A DNA stretch of 64,000 nt from Liolophura sinensis. Its lineage: Eukaryota > Mollusca > Polyplacophora > Chitonida > Chitonidae. Of the stretch, positions 41,928 through 43,399 are shown piece after piece; positions within the stretch are counted from its first letter, which is position 1; every line of letters starts with the position of its first letter. The notes below the pieces were generated by a model. The model saw only the letters and a program-made list of their open reading frames with translations, did not search any database and was not told the origin of the DNA. The position numbers and the translations under genes were made by a program. The stretch lies in contig NC_088295.1 of the NCBI RefSeq assembly GCF_032854445.1, positions 93,427,805 to 93,491,804 of the forward strand. Direction: 5' to 3'.

Positions 41928-42973
41928 TGCAATTTTTTATAAGTTTGTGTGGCCTTTTTAGCCTATGTACGTGGGAATGTCTGCCGGCAACCTTCGGATG
42001 GGCGTGGGTTTCCGCGGGCTCTTTCCGGTTTCCTTCCACCATAATGCTGGCTGCATTATGATTATTTCCTCATAATTCCTCATTTGATTATTTGCTAATT
42101 AATTTGAATGAAAATGTGAAAAGATCGACCTATTTATATAAAAATTAAAAAATCACAGTGTTCCGTGAAAGGGTGTGTAATTTGTGTGGTGATTTATCTT
42201 GTGGTGACAGTTCTGAAACCCACTGACAAAACCACGGCGGAGGTGATTGAGGCTGTTGTTTTTTTGTTTGTTAACATCCATATAGTGCCCATAATGCCTG
42301 CATAGGCAGAGATAAACAGCCATGCACAGTTAATAGACAAATACTGTACAAGCAATAAACATTCAGCGGATGCATGACTTTTCATAGTAAGTAGAGTTTT
42401 GCAGTGAGCTATTCCCCCTGGTTGTTGGAGGACTAAAAATAAACACTACTACCTTGGTATACAACAAAGTATACATGTTATACAGTTCAAAGTATTTACA
42501 ACATGAATTTCATCTTCAAGTGACAGGTAAGATAAGAAAACGGAGAATCAAAATTTGGCGTACAAAATGACGAAACACCACACCTTGAACTGCTGCTCTT
42601 TGCCAGGCGCCTTGTATCTGGAAGATTCCCATGTAATTACGTGTATGTTTGTAAGCTTAGCTGGCTCTAGTCAAGCCGTGGCTAACTGAATGCTTTTGTG
42701 CTCAGGTTAATATCTCTCTCTGTTTCAGATACAGTCTCTTGCTTTGCGTTTTGTCAGCAGTTGTCAAGTATCGCGGCATCATTGCAATTTTTTTGCTCTA
42801 GTCCAAATTCAGTAGACTATTCCACCTACTGCACCTTGGAAAATCTCGAGGATTACAACAACCTTGCCTGTCCAACCACACTCCAAAATACCCTTGTAAT
42901 AAATTTTTGTTCAAATCGAGACACACTCCCTGCAGCTACGTCGTTGAGTAATGCCTGTGCCTTAGGACGATAA
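313..42973 (+). CDS. Whole gene (29 exons): secreted D8C domain plus 21 four-cysteine modules
   Basis: Gene-level entry; the exons are listed separately. The inferred join is 313-373, 553-744, 4617-4802, 4982-4996, 5886-5945, 6344-6522, 7263-7511, 9219-9330, 10453-10572, then 19 further single-module exons and a terminal exon ending at 42973. Lengths sum to 3507 nt (1168 residues plus stop). All introns are GT-AG and phase 1, except the two flanking exon 7, which are phase 0. Order: signal peptide (about 1-20), D8C (about 21-146), Pro-rich linker (152-171), Ig/IPT-like segment (172-314), 21 modules (315-1087), seven-Cys C-terminus (1088-1168). No transmembrane helix is visible, so secretion is inferred. 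VWDE-like invertebrate proteins share the D8C plus IPT-like plus Cys-module theme, but no VWD or EGF domain is seen here. The biological role is unknown. Because module exons are symmetric, some may be skipped or missed without breaking the frame. Confidence 0.85.
553..744 (+). CDS. Exon 2: N-terminal half of D8C domain
   Basis: Acceptor TTTGCAG ends at 552 and donor CAC/GTAAGT follows 744; 192 nt, phase 1 on both sides. The product opens DPCETTRTL, contains the hallmark LCDSDISGYY and continues to the CGT motif (VPAGRCGTNVPVF). This order, DPC then CDSDxSGxY then CGTxxPV, is characteristic of the D8C domain of uromodulin, GP2, OIT3 and VWDE-like proteins. Three cysteines fall in this half. 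The usual cysteine in the MPxxC position is replaced (MFVPAG). One N-glycosylation sequon (NLT) is present. Confidence 0.88.
745..1655 (+). other. First part of intron 2, no gene seen
   Basis: Intronic sequence after exon 2. I see no splice-compatible coding block and no obvious repeat. Short ORFs here show no recognisable domain. Confidence 0.5.
1660..2335. repeat. 76-bp minisatellite in intron 2
   Basis: About nine head-to-tail copies of a C-rich 76-bp unit recognisable by CACCGCCCATCGTAAAG and by the phrase TCCAATTCGTCCCTCTCC. Copies differ by a few substitutions. The repeat-derived ORF through it has no codon-level signature of a gene. Confidence 0.9.
2336..2829 (+). other. Unique intron 2 sequence between two arrays
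   Basis: AT-richer sequence separating the 76-bp array from the pyrimidine tract. No exon, RNA gene or repeat is recognised. Confidence 0.45.
2830..4530 (+). repeat. Degenerate polypyrimidine repeat, 1.7 kb
   Basis: A very strand-biased C/T-rich tract built from loose 18-20 base units of the type CTCTATACYCGTCTCTC. It ends about 85 bases before the acceptor of exon 3 and is interrupted by a SINE fragment at 3484-3635. Leu/Ser-rich ORFs across it are composition artefacts. Confidence 0.85.
3484..3635 (+). mobile_element. SINE fragment (body and tail)
   Basis: Begins ACGTGGGAAGGTCTGCC, continues through TCGTGGGTTTCTCCCGGG and the CCCACCATAATGCTG block, and ends with ACACCAATCAAATAAATGAA and an AATAA-rich tail. 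The tRNA-derived head is missing. It is inserted in the pyrimidine tract. Confidence 0.85.
4617..4802 (+). CDS. Exon 3: C-terminal half of D8C domain
   Basis: Acceptor TATTGCAG ends at 4616; donor CATCA/GTAAGT follows 4802; 186 nt, phase 1. It encodes VTVPVSVCLS, a segment with a single cysteine (NNNVLC) where many D8C domains have a CC pair, then TWCGTHYVYGLVPLPC and AAYC. The xxYVYxL...P.C...YC ending matches the D8C C-terminus. With exon 2 the domain has exactly eight cysteines. An NAT sequon is present. Confidence 0.88.
4982..4996 (+). CDS. Exon 4: 15-nt microexon
   Basis: A 15-base block (Asn-Ala-Met-Thr-Ser when joined) between TTTTCCGCAG and GTAAGT. Both splice sites are strong and the phase is preserved whether the block is included or skipped, so it is a candidate alternative microexon. 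It extends the linker after the D8C domain. Confidence 0.5.
5115..5230. repeat. 40-bp triplicate repeat
   Basis: Three copies, 40 bases apart, of a unit containing GTCACCAATAACTCCTGG and TGTGTACAAG. It lies in the intron between exons 4 and 5. Confidence 0.85.
5503..5716 (-). mobile_element. SINE, minus orientation
   Basis: Reads TTTATTTGATTGGTGTTTTAC on the + strand, then the ATTTCACTTATACGATGGC block, GGTGGGAGGAAA, TTCCCACTTACGG and GAATTCACAGTGACC, the reverse complement of the family consensus. Most of the body is present and the tRNA head is truncated near 5716. Confidence 0.9.
5886..5945 (+). CDS. Exon 5: proline-rich linker
   Basis: Acceptor CTTCTAG, donor ACTG/GTAAGT; 60 nt, phase 1. 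It encodes GEFDP followed by PTPPPPPEPVPV, a short Pro-rich spacer between the D8C domain and the Ig/IPT-like segment. No cysteine. Confidence 0.75.
6344..6522 (+). CDS. Exon 6: first part of Ig/IPT-like segment
   Basis: Acceptor TGTTCCTAG, donor CTGG/GTAAAT; 179 nt, entering in phase 1 and leaving in phase 0. The product begins DPTDCDFDNAMYPPW and ends DNITCCYREIW, with five cysteines, including an adjacent pair. The domain family is not certain; its place between the D8C and the conserved end of exon 7 fits VWDE-like proteins. An NIT sequon is present. Confidence 0.72.
7263..7511 (+). CDS. Exon 7: second part of Ig/IPT-like segment
   Basis: Acceptor TTGTTTCAG, donor CTAAAG/GTGAGA; 249 nt, phase 0 on both sides, 83 residues. 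The last third reads FLVSISRDHVFYGN, then VPYDGRCWTCSF and VCTLK. As I recall, a V-S-x-D-x-x-x-F strand followed by Y-D-x-x-C-x-x-C just before the Cys modules recurs in IPT-like parts of invertebrate VWDE-type proteins. Direct joining to exon 6 keeps the frame, but an additional small exon cannot be excluded. Confidence 0.75.
7685..7768 (+). mobile_element. SINE tail fragment
   Basis: Contains GCCGCCGTCGTGTTAGTG, then a GAGTACAGCGTAAAACGCC stretch ending in AATCAAATAGATAAATA. Only the 3' end of the SINE is present. Confidence 0.75.
7770..7905 (+). mobile_element. SINE body and tail fragment
   Basis: A second partial copy immediately after the first: TTTCCCCCGGGCTCTGTCC, CATAATGCTGGCCATCG, then AAATAAATAAATGAATTAA. 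The head is missing. The two fragments in tandem suggest nested or repeated insertion. Confidence 0.8.
7965..8815. repeat. About 50-bp minisatellite
   Basis: Roughly 16 imperfect units that alternate phrases such as CATCCCTGATTGTGTCTG, CCCCGTTAATGTCACAATC and CCCCGCTATAATG. Period is near 50 bases. It lies in the intron before module M1. Confidence 0.85.
9219..9330 (+). CDS. Exon 8: cysteine module M1 (atypical)
   Basis: Acceptor TATTCCAG, donor ATTG/GTTAGT; 112 nt, in phase 0 and out phase 1, so this exon switches the gene to the phase-1 series. The module reads CFIEGRCYINGG and later REICNPEQSTTEW. The first cysteine of the usual C-x2-C pair is replaced by Arg, leaving three cysteines. The S-T-T-E-W-S end is typical for this module family. 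Confidence 0.88.
9405..10085. repeat. 52-bp minisatellite
   Basis: About 13 copies of a unit with TACTAGTTGTGTACATGCAG and GTGGCGTATCGCAC, spaced 52 bases. It fills most of the intron between M1 and M2. Confidence 0.92.
10453..10572 (+). CDS. Exon 9: cysteine module M2 (atypical)
   Basis: Acceptor GGTTTCAG, donor GTAG/GTGAGA; 120 nt, phase 1. The product runs NGCADNTGLTYLSGE to ACLQCVPEVSQTQ. The second cysteine of the module is replaced by Leu, so three remain, and the usual C-[YF]-[IV] start is lost. The CVPEVSQ end is shared with M8 (CVPEVSQFEF). Confidence 0.85.
10573..10917 (+). other. Intron sequence after M2, nothing recognised
   Basis: AT-rich intron sequence with no repeat, RNA gene or exon-like block. 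Confidence 0.45.
10918..11065. repeat. Short 28-bp-type repeat
   Basis: Five occurrences of CCACGTATGGTCATGCGCT or close variants at spacings of about 27-29 and 47 bases. Confidence 0.8.
11185..11365. repeat. TGTC/TCTG-rich simple repeat
   Basis: Imperfect GTCTGTC/GTCCGTC tetramer-based tract. The Cys/Val/Ser-rich ORFs across it are low-complexity artefacts. Confidence 0.8.
11366..12313 (+). other. Unique intron sequence before M3
   Basis: No exon with usable splice sites, no tandem repeat and no SINE seen. Two short overlapping ORFs at 11658-11931 have no recognisable similarity and are in an intron. Confidence 0.45.
12314..12424 (+). CDS. Exon 10: cysteine module M3 (beta type)
   Basis: Acceptor TTGTTTCAG, donor CCAG/GTAGTA; 111 nt, phase 1. 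Reads GCYIQNVCIGEG, then NCLVCRHDKN and AYSPSP. Spacing is C-x5-C-x11-C-x2-C. The Y-S-P ending and 111-nt length group it with M7 and M12 (and M18), the class I call beta. Confidence 0.9.
13052..13159 (+). CDS. Exon 11: cysteine module M4 (gamma type)
   Basis: Acceptor GTATTTCAG, donor CTGC/GTAAGT; 108 nt, phase 1. Reads HCFINGACYDRGQQ, TCQGCDPDVSLYSFSVL. A residue other than Gly before the first Cys and an end in S-x-L resemble M8 and M13, which follow the beta modules M7 and M12. Confidence 0.9.
13188..13437. repeat. 47-bp minisatellite
   Basis: Five copies of a unit with ACACGTGTACATATCGGAGT and CAGCACACTG at 47-base spacing. It begins 29 bases after exon 11. Confidence 0.92.
13534..13556 (+). 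repeat. Poly-G tract
   Basis: Six G, one A, then sixteen uninterrupted G. It is a potential quadruplex-forming run directly abutting a SINE head fragment. Confidence 0.9.
13557..13650 (+). mobile_element. SINE tRNA-derived head fragment
   Basis: Contains TTGTCCGAGTGATTAGCGTG (A-box-like), GGAGCCTCTCACAG and GCTGTGAGTTGAAGTC (B-box-like), matching the tRNA-related 5' part of the SINE. The body does not follow. Confidence 0.75.
13651..14438 (+). other. Intron sequence between M4 and M5
   Basis: Mostly unique sequence. A 10-bp perfect inverted repeat (CTGCGGACCG at 14008-14017, CGGTCCGCAG at 14037-14046) is the only structure noted. No exon recognised. Confidence 0.45.
14439..14546 (+). CDS. 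Exon 12: cysteine module M5 (delta type)
   Basis: Acceptor TTTTTCAG, donor CTAT/GTGAGT; 108 nt, phase 1. Reads MCRINNMCYTPGQ, SCLGCDPLVSRDSLSPL; spacing C-x5-C-x10-C-x2-C. The aromatic residue after the first Cys is replaced by Arg. Position after M4 and the L-S-P end pair it with M9. Confidence 0.88.
14693..14941 (+). mobile_element. Near full-length tRNA-headed SINE
   Basis: Starts with the tRNA-like head GCCTCCGTGACTTAGTTGAT and GCTAGCGCAGC, then GGAGCCTCTCACCC, body TGCTGGCTTCCTCTCC and ACGTGGGAAGGTCTG, conserved block GGTTTCCTCCCACTG and tail CACCAATCAAATAAATAAA. The B box (GAGGCCTAGTCC) is degenerate, so the copy is probably transcriptionally dead. Confidence 0.92.
15066..15242 (+). 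mobile_element. 5'-truncated SINE
   Basis: Begins at the B box GTGAGTTCAAGTCC, continues with the body (TCCCCTCCGGTCATACATG) and ends ACACCAATCAAATATATAAA. Internal deletions shorten the conserved block. Confidence 0.85.
15243..15920 (+). other. Intron sequence, nothing recognised
   Basis: Weakly repetitive sequence with recurrent TGTCAG and GTGCCGG words but no clear unit. A 4-cysteine ORF at 15252-15512 lacks module spacing and splice sites. An epsilon-type module would be expected here from the block order, but none was found. Confidence 0.4.
15925..16600. repeat. 55-bp minisatellite with donor-like words
   Basis: About 12 copies of a unit with GAGTATTGCAGTGTTGGGTA and TTATCAGGCGTTACAAGGAT, period 55. 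Most copies hold TTGCAG followed closely by GGTAAGTG, that is, acceptor-like and donor-like words on the sense strand. Confidence 0.93.
16762..16869 (+). CDS. Exon 13: cysteine module M6 (alpha type)
   Basis: Acceptor CTGTTCCAG, donor AACG/GTAAGC; 108 nt, phase 1. Reads SGCYINGRCYGEGE, PCRRCEGGETRTNFTTN. The CRRC pair and R-T-x-x-T-T end match M11, placing both at the start of a five-module block. Confidence 0.92.
16945..17130. repeat. 21-bp minisatellite
   Basis: About nine copies of CCAGTGCCTGGAGTGCAATC-like units, shortly after exon 13. Confidence 0.88.
17260..18105. repeat. 22-bp minisatellite
   Basis: About 37 degenerate copies of GGTTAACATGGGTGGGCAGG. It fills most of the M6-M7 intron and is followed directly by a SINE. 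Confidence 0.93.
18110..18255 (-). mobile_element. SINE, minus orientation, truncated
   Basis: TTTATTTATTTGATTGGTG, GCCGTACTCAAGAATATTCC, CAGCATTATGGTGGGAGG, then CCATCCGCAGTTTGCTG. The tail and conserved block are present, and the head is missing. Confidence 0.9.
18345..18455 (+). CDS. Exon 14: cysteine module M7 (beta type)
   Basis: Acceptor TTCTTTCAG, donor CCGG/GTAACA; 111 nt, phase 1. Reads GCFINGQCVAELSPNP, DCRVCQNAVDDDDYSPPP. The Q-C-V-x-E-L phrase, DCR[VI]C and the Y-S-P end are shared with M12 and define the beta class. Confidence 0.92.
18822..18929 (+). CDS. Exon 15: cysteine module M8 (gamma type)
   Basis: Acceptor TTTTACAG, donor CTCC/GTAAGT; 108 nt, phase 1. Reads YCYIGGRCYARLQQ, SCLACVPEVSQFEFSIL. 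The intron before it is only 366 bases and has no array, close to the 391-base intron between M12 and M13. Confidence 0.92.
18945..19262. repeat. 10-11-bp CCTGCCACAA repeat
   Basis: Degenerate tandem CCTGCCACAA/CCTGCCATAA words starting a few bases after exon 15. Short Trp/Val-rich antisense ORFs across it are artefacts. Confidence 0.88.
19263..19865 (+). other. Unique intron sequence before M9
   Basis: No repeat, SINE or exon seen apart from the acceptor of exon 16 at its end. Confidence 0.45.
19866..19976 (+). CDS. Exon 16: cysteine module M9 (delta type)
   Basis: Acceptor TTTTCCAG, donor TCCA/GTAAGT; 111 nt, phase 1. Reads RCYVSGQCYFSGFRPPF, PCLECIPTISQDILSPS. C-x5-C-x11-C-x2-C. The L-S-P end is similar to M5. 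Confidence 0.9.
20190..21290. repeat. 40-bp minisatellite with HindIII words
   Basis: About 27 copies of a 40-base unit with GAGCAAAGGTTCTGCCAAGC, TTACCGACAGTGG. The first ten are nearly identical and the rest are progressively diverged. AAGCTT recurs in most units. Confidence 0.93.
21417..21521 (+). CDS. Exon 17: cysteine module M10 (epsilon type)
   Basis: Acceptor TTGTTGCAG, donor ACAG/GTAAGT; 105 nt, phase 1. Reads GCFINGECYAEGTTGPQ, HCLQCRRADDPTDWTVT. C-x5-C-x10-C-x2-C. C-Y-A-E-G-x-x-G-P, the 105-nt length and W-T-V-T are shared with M15. Confidence 0.93.
21535..21865 (+). pseudogene. Three decayed copies of the M10 exon
   Basis: Directly after exon 17 lie three blocks (about 21535-21640, 21650-21757 and 21768-21861) that align by eye to exon 17 plus its donor. 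The second and third repeat GCTTTATAAACGACGTATGT (the second with CCTTTATAAACG), against GCTTTATAAACGGCGAATGT in the exon. Each then has a degenerate counterpart of GCAGATGATCCCACCGACTG, and each ends near GGTAAG or GGTACG. Frameshifts and lost cysteine codons make them non-coding. They look like tandem exon duplications that died. Confidence 0.75.
21935..23060. repeat. 78-bp minisatellite
   Basis: About 13 copies with GTGTGTCAAGATTCTGTTCT, CTACGGTCGCATGGAG and ATATGCCGTCTTTCTACGAT. The 78-base period is divisible by three, so a 26-residue repeat ORF of 161 codons is kept open. It is intronic and not considered a gene. Confidence 0.92.
23214..23321 (+). CDS. Exon 18: cysteine module M11 (alpha type)
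   Basis: Acceptor TCTCTTCAG, donor ACAG/GTGAGT; 108 nt, phase 1. Reads AGCYVDGICYSENQ, PCRRCDESQNRTQLTTT. CRRC and R-T-x-x-T-T echo M6; it opens the second five-module block. Confidence 0.92.
23322..24030 (+). other. Unique AT-rich intron sequence
   Basis: No exon, SINE or array seen. Antisense ORFs at 23546-23927 are AT-rich and featureless. Confidence 0.45.
24030..24480. repeat. 52-bp minisatellite
   Basis: About eight copies with GAACAGCAGGGATACCGTGC and ACACACCAAATACAAATC, period 52 in the core. Antisense ORFs of up to 137 codons with the recurring phrase VCARYPCCSA come from this array. Confidence 0.9.
24500..24900. repeat. 38-bp minisatellite
   Basis: About nine copies with GAACTGGGCAGTAGCGATAT and ATACAAATCTAT, period near 38. 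It is probably related to the preceding 52-bp unit through the shared ACAAATCT...AAGAACTG words. Confidence 0.88.
25145..25255 (+). CDS. Exon 19: cysteine module M12 (beta type)
   Basis: Acceptor TGATTTCAG, donor GCAG/GTAAAA; 111 nt, phase 1. Reads GCYINNQCVPELAPSP, DCRICRGGIDRNAYSPRA. It is residue-for-residue close to M7 in Q-C-V-x-E-L-x-P-x-P-x-G-D-C-R. Confidence 0.93.
25647..25751 (+). CDS. Exon 20: cysteine module M13 (gamma type)
   Basis: Acceptor TTTCACAG, donor CTGC/GTAAGA; 105 nt, phase 1. Reads FCFINNACFSANTAIG, FCRGCNPMTDLYKQSTL; C-x5-C-x10-C-x2-C. Short 391-base upstream intron and an S-x-L end parallel M8 and M4. Confidence 0.9.
25780..25995 (-). mobile_element. SINE, minus orientation, diverged
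   Basis: GCGCCGTTCTTAAGAATATT, CCAGTACTGTGGTGGGAGG, GGAAGCCAACATGAGCTGGG and TTGAACTCACAGCAACTGC, then CTCCTAGGTCATTACCCAGC. It retains part of the tRNA head but has internal deletions. Confidence 0.85.
26255..26865. repeat. About 70-bp composite minisatellite
   Basis: Alternating half-units, ACAGGATAGCTAACTATATC and GGGATAGCTAACTGTATCTA, giving a 70-base period with roughly 35-base halves and moderate divergence. Confidence 0.88.
26866..27240. repeat. 31-bp minisatellite, nearly identical copies
   Basis: About 11 copies of a 31-base unit, CCGTTCACGATAACTAACTG plus TATCTACTGTA, differing almost only at one position (TACCG or TGCCG). It appears to have expanded recently from the adjacent 70-bp family. 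Confidence 0.93.
27241..27655 (+). other. Degenerate repeat remnants before M14
   Basis: Scattered TACTGTACCGTAC words trail off from the array. A short SINE-tail-like word (TTTATTTATTTATTTGATT) is at about 27332-27355. Confidence 0.5.
27656..27763 (+). CDS. Exon 21: cysteine module M14 (delta type)
   Basis: Acceptor TTTTGCAG, donor GTAT/GTAAGT; 108 nt, phase 1. Reads YCYVAGTCYTQGQAPLG, DCLQCVTTNPEELTVV. C-x5-C-x11-C-x2-C. The ending L-T-V-V is shared with M2. Confidence 0.92.
27815..27965. repeat. About 42-bp repeat
   Basis: Three to four copies of TCATCACTGCTATGTGGATA and AAAAGGCACGTGTACAGG just after exon 21. Confidence 0.8.
28022..28115 (-). mobile_element. SINE conserved-block fragment, minus
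   Basis: TTTACGACGGAGGCCAGCAT, GAAGGAAAACGAGCAG, CCCACGGCCATGCGCAGG. Only the conserved block remains; both ends are missing. Confidence 0.8.
28116..28549 (+). other. Intron remainder before M15
   Basis: A few GCAGATCACTGTG-type words at 28120-28240 recall the 66-bp array at 59.6 kb, but no regular unit forms. No exon is seen until the acceptor at 28549. Confidence 0.4.
28550..28654 (+). CDS. Exon 22: cysteine module M15 (epsilon type)
   Basis: Acceptor CATTACAG, donor ACAA/GTACGT; 105 nt, phase 1. Reads GCYIDSQCYAEGAQGPLP, CLRCDSSQSRTEWTVT. It is a close partner of M10 (same length, C-Y-A-E-G-x-x-G-P, W-T-V-T). Confidence 0.93.
28770..28895. repeat. Two-copy 60-bp direct repeat
   Basis: TTCTGGTGTGGCATTTGTCA through ATTTCACTGTAACATTGTCT occurs twice, about 62 bases apart, with no visible differences. 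Confidence 0.85.
28958..29012 (-). mobile_element. SINE tail fragment, minus
   Basis: AATTTATTTATTTATTTGAT, TGGTGCTTTACCCCGTACTC. Only the 3' terminus is left, next to the 20-bp array. Confidence 0.7.
29105..29420. repeat. 20-bp minisatellite
   Basis: About 15 copies of GTGAGACAGCCATGTGCATG. The related phrase GGTGACACAACCCTGTACATG in the next array suggests the 46-bp unit grew from this one. Confidence 0.9.
29421..31622. repeat. 46-bp minisatellite, 2.2 kb
   Basis: About 47 nearly identical copies of TATGTGGTGACACAACCCTG, TACATGACACGATAGGAGCA, CTCCTG (period 46). All three minus-strand frames are free of stops across most of the array, giving antisense ORFs of 581, 639 and 766 codons whose products share one 46-residue repeat. 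It lies in the M15-M16 intron and is judged non-coding. Confidence 0.95.
31737..31774. repeat. Intronic hairpin
   Basis: CTTTCTGGCTTTCACA (31737-31752) pairs with TGTGATAGCCAGAAAG (31759-31774) with one mismatch and a six-base loop. It is 45 bases before the acceptor of exon 23. Confidence 0.75.
31820..31927 (+). CDS. Exon 23: cysteine module M16 (alpha-like)
   Basis: Acceptor TATCTATAG, donor CAAG/GTATCG; 108 nt, phase 1. Reads SGCYVDGECHPEGPVP, TCMQCNSVMSKTEFTIQ. The aromatic after the second Cys is replaced by His. Its position after the epsilon module M15 fits the start of a third block. Confidence 0.92.
31928..33128 (+). other. Unique intron without an array
   Basis: At 1.2 kb this is one of the longer introns of the module region that lacks a minisatellite. 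No exon, SINE or RNA gene recognised. Confidence 0.5.
33129..33239 (+). CDS. Exon 24: cysteine module M17
   Basis: Acceptor TGTTACAG, donor ACAG/GTAAGC; 111 nt, phase 1. Reads QCYIDGRCYAFDEASLD, ACSKCYPAVSRTSFTTT. The R-T-x-F-T-T end is alpha-like, so M16 and M17 may both derive from the alpha class. Confidence 0.92.
33525..33785. repeat. 21-bp minisatellite
   Basis: About 12 copies of CAGTGTACATGTATGTATTC. The 21-base period and lack of stops keep ORFs open on both strands (about 90-160 codons). Intronic. Confidence 0.93.
33786..34582 (+). other. AT-rich unique intron sequence
   Basis: Nothing recognised. The part at 34200-34560 is strongly AT-rich and precedes a weak acceptor. Confidence 0.45.
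34583..34699 (+). CDS. Exon 25: cysteine module M18 (beta type)
   Basis: Acceptor GTGCCGTGAAG is weak, with a poor pyrimidine tract; donor AATG/GTAAGA; 117 nt, phase 1. Reads GCSIGNQCVPEGVAES, FCRVCDSSLNPTGYSIS. The Q-C-V-P-E, CRVC and G-Y-S features mark it as beta, like M12. The aromatic after the first Cys is Ser. The weak acceptor makes skipping possible. Confidence 0.82.
35055..35300. repeat. 32-bp minisatellite
   Basis: About eight copies of GTGTGTGAAAGCTTGTCCAG, AAGCCACAAAGG, period 32. Antisense ORFs are artefacts. Confidence 0.92.
35300..36015. repeat. 68-bp minisatellite
   Basis: About ten copies of a unit with CACGTATCGGAGAACAAAAT, GACGTATAGATATAATAATG and CAGTGAGGAGTTATAATC, period 68. 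Confidence 0.93.
36327..36434 (+). CDS. Exon 26: cysteine module M19 (gamma type)
   Basis: Acceptor TTATACCAG, donor ACTG/GTAAGT; 108 nt, phase 1. Reads GCFIGNRCYVSGQRAS, SCRTCAPAISKFDFTIT; C-x5-C-x12-C-x2-C. It follows a beta module, as gamma modules do in the earlier blocks. Confidence 0.92.
36660..36850. repeat. 45-bp minisatellite
   Basis: Four copies of GTGGTAGTATGTAATCTATG with TATACAGTG, 44-46 bases apart, between M19 and M20. Confidence 0.88.
36938..37045 (+). CDS. Exon 27: cysteine module M20 (delta-like)
   Basis: Acceptor ATGTTGCAG, donor ATGT/GTGAGT; 108 nt, phase 1. Reads GCIINNQCFPTNAQSS, PCNRCIPSSSLSAFTPM. The aromatic after the first Cys is Ile. C-x5-C-x11-C-x2-C is kept. Confidence 0.9.
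37440..40620. repeat. 138-bp higher-order satellite, 3.2 kb
   Basis: Built from three related subunits that share a TATC[CT]CAAAGA[AG]TCAC start: about 42 bases (with CCGCCATACCGCATCC), 55 bases (with TTCACCGAACTAC and CTACCCCAACACACC) and 41 bases (with CGGCCAAATTACACAC). Together they make 138 bases, a multiple of three, so a 498-codon sense ORF and others stay open. It sits in the M20-M21 intron and is judged non-coding. The 37260-37440 stretch is a degenerate edge. Confidence 0.93.
40912..41040 (+). CDS. Exon 28: cysteine module M21, extended
   Basis: Acceptor TTGTGTTTCAG, donor TCCA/GTATGT; 129 nt, phase 1. Reads SGCAVGNTCVDNGQTNP, LCERCDTSRTTNGYS and then an unusual tail QTFYQTIFS of about nine extra residues. 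It is the last module before the terminal domain. The aromatic after the first Cys is Ala. Confidence 0.9.
41240..41700. repeat. Degenerate about 50-bp repeat
   Basis: Repeated CCTTACAAAGCTCTCGTTTT and AAGGCCATCGCC words with much divergence. No coding signal. Confidence 0.7.
41857..41932. repeat. (GT)n microsatellite
   Basis: About 36 GT dinucleotides with one ATG interruption. It is a potential Z-DNA former and a likely length polymorphism. Confidence 0.97.
41962..42058 (+). mobile_element. SINE body fragment
   Basis: CTATGTACGTGGGAATGTCT, GGATGGGCGTGGGTTTCCG, TTCCTTCCACCATAATGCTG. Head and tail are missing; it lies just after the GT microsatellite. Confidence 0.85.
42059..42728 (+). other. 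Last intron, unique part
   Basis: Nothing recognised other than a good acceptor at its end. Confidence 0.45.
42729..42973 (+). CDS. Exon 29: seven-cysteine C-terminal domain and stop
   Basis: Acceptor CTGTTTCAG; enters in phase 1 and ends at TAA (42971-42973). It encodes about 80 residues with cysteines in NTVSCFAFCQQL, LQFFCSS, YSTYCTL, NLACPTT, INFCSNR and SNACALGR, seven in all. It does not follow the module spacing and I do not recognise the family. No membrane anchor or GPI-like tail is seen, supporting secretion. The odd cysteine count could allow intermolecular bonding. Confidence 0.85.
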
Positions 42974-43022
42974 AATTCTCTTGTATACGACCTACATTAT
43001 GTTAAACCTGTCTTAAATTCGT

Positions 43023-43028
43023 AATAAA
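43023..43028 (+). terminator. Polyadenylation signal AATAAA
   Basis: Canonical AATAAA 50 bases after the stop codon, implying a very short 3' UTR with cleavage around 43040-43055. Confidence 0.7.
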
Positions 43029-43399
43029 TATACTCAGTGCATCCCACATCGGATTTGAGTTGTTGCTTTATGTGTCATAATAATGCATTATGACATGAGT
43101 TTATAAATGATGCAGTTATTGCAACTGTTCACTGGGTGCTATCCTGGAATAAAATACGGCCCTCTGACAGGTGTCAAAGCTTTCTTACAGATAAATGTAT
43201 AATTAACGGCGTGTAAAAACTCCCCAGGGTGAAATACGACATCCCTGCGACACGTTTCCATCACGATTTCCCCCTGGAGAAACCCCATATATCATACCAC
43301 ATGTACCACAGCAAATCGTTTAGCTTCTAATAACACCATATTACTACCACTGTGTCTTCATTATTGGCACAGTGTGTTTATTTAACACATGTACTCCAC
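43029..43399. other. Intergenic sequence downstream of the gene
   Basis: No gene seen. Degenerate matches to the following 70-bp unit (GAAATACGACATCCCTGCGA) appear from about 43230. Confidence 0.4.
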
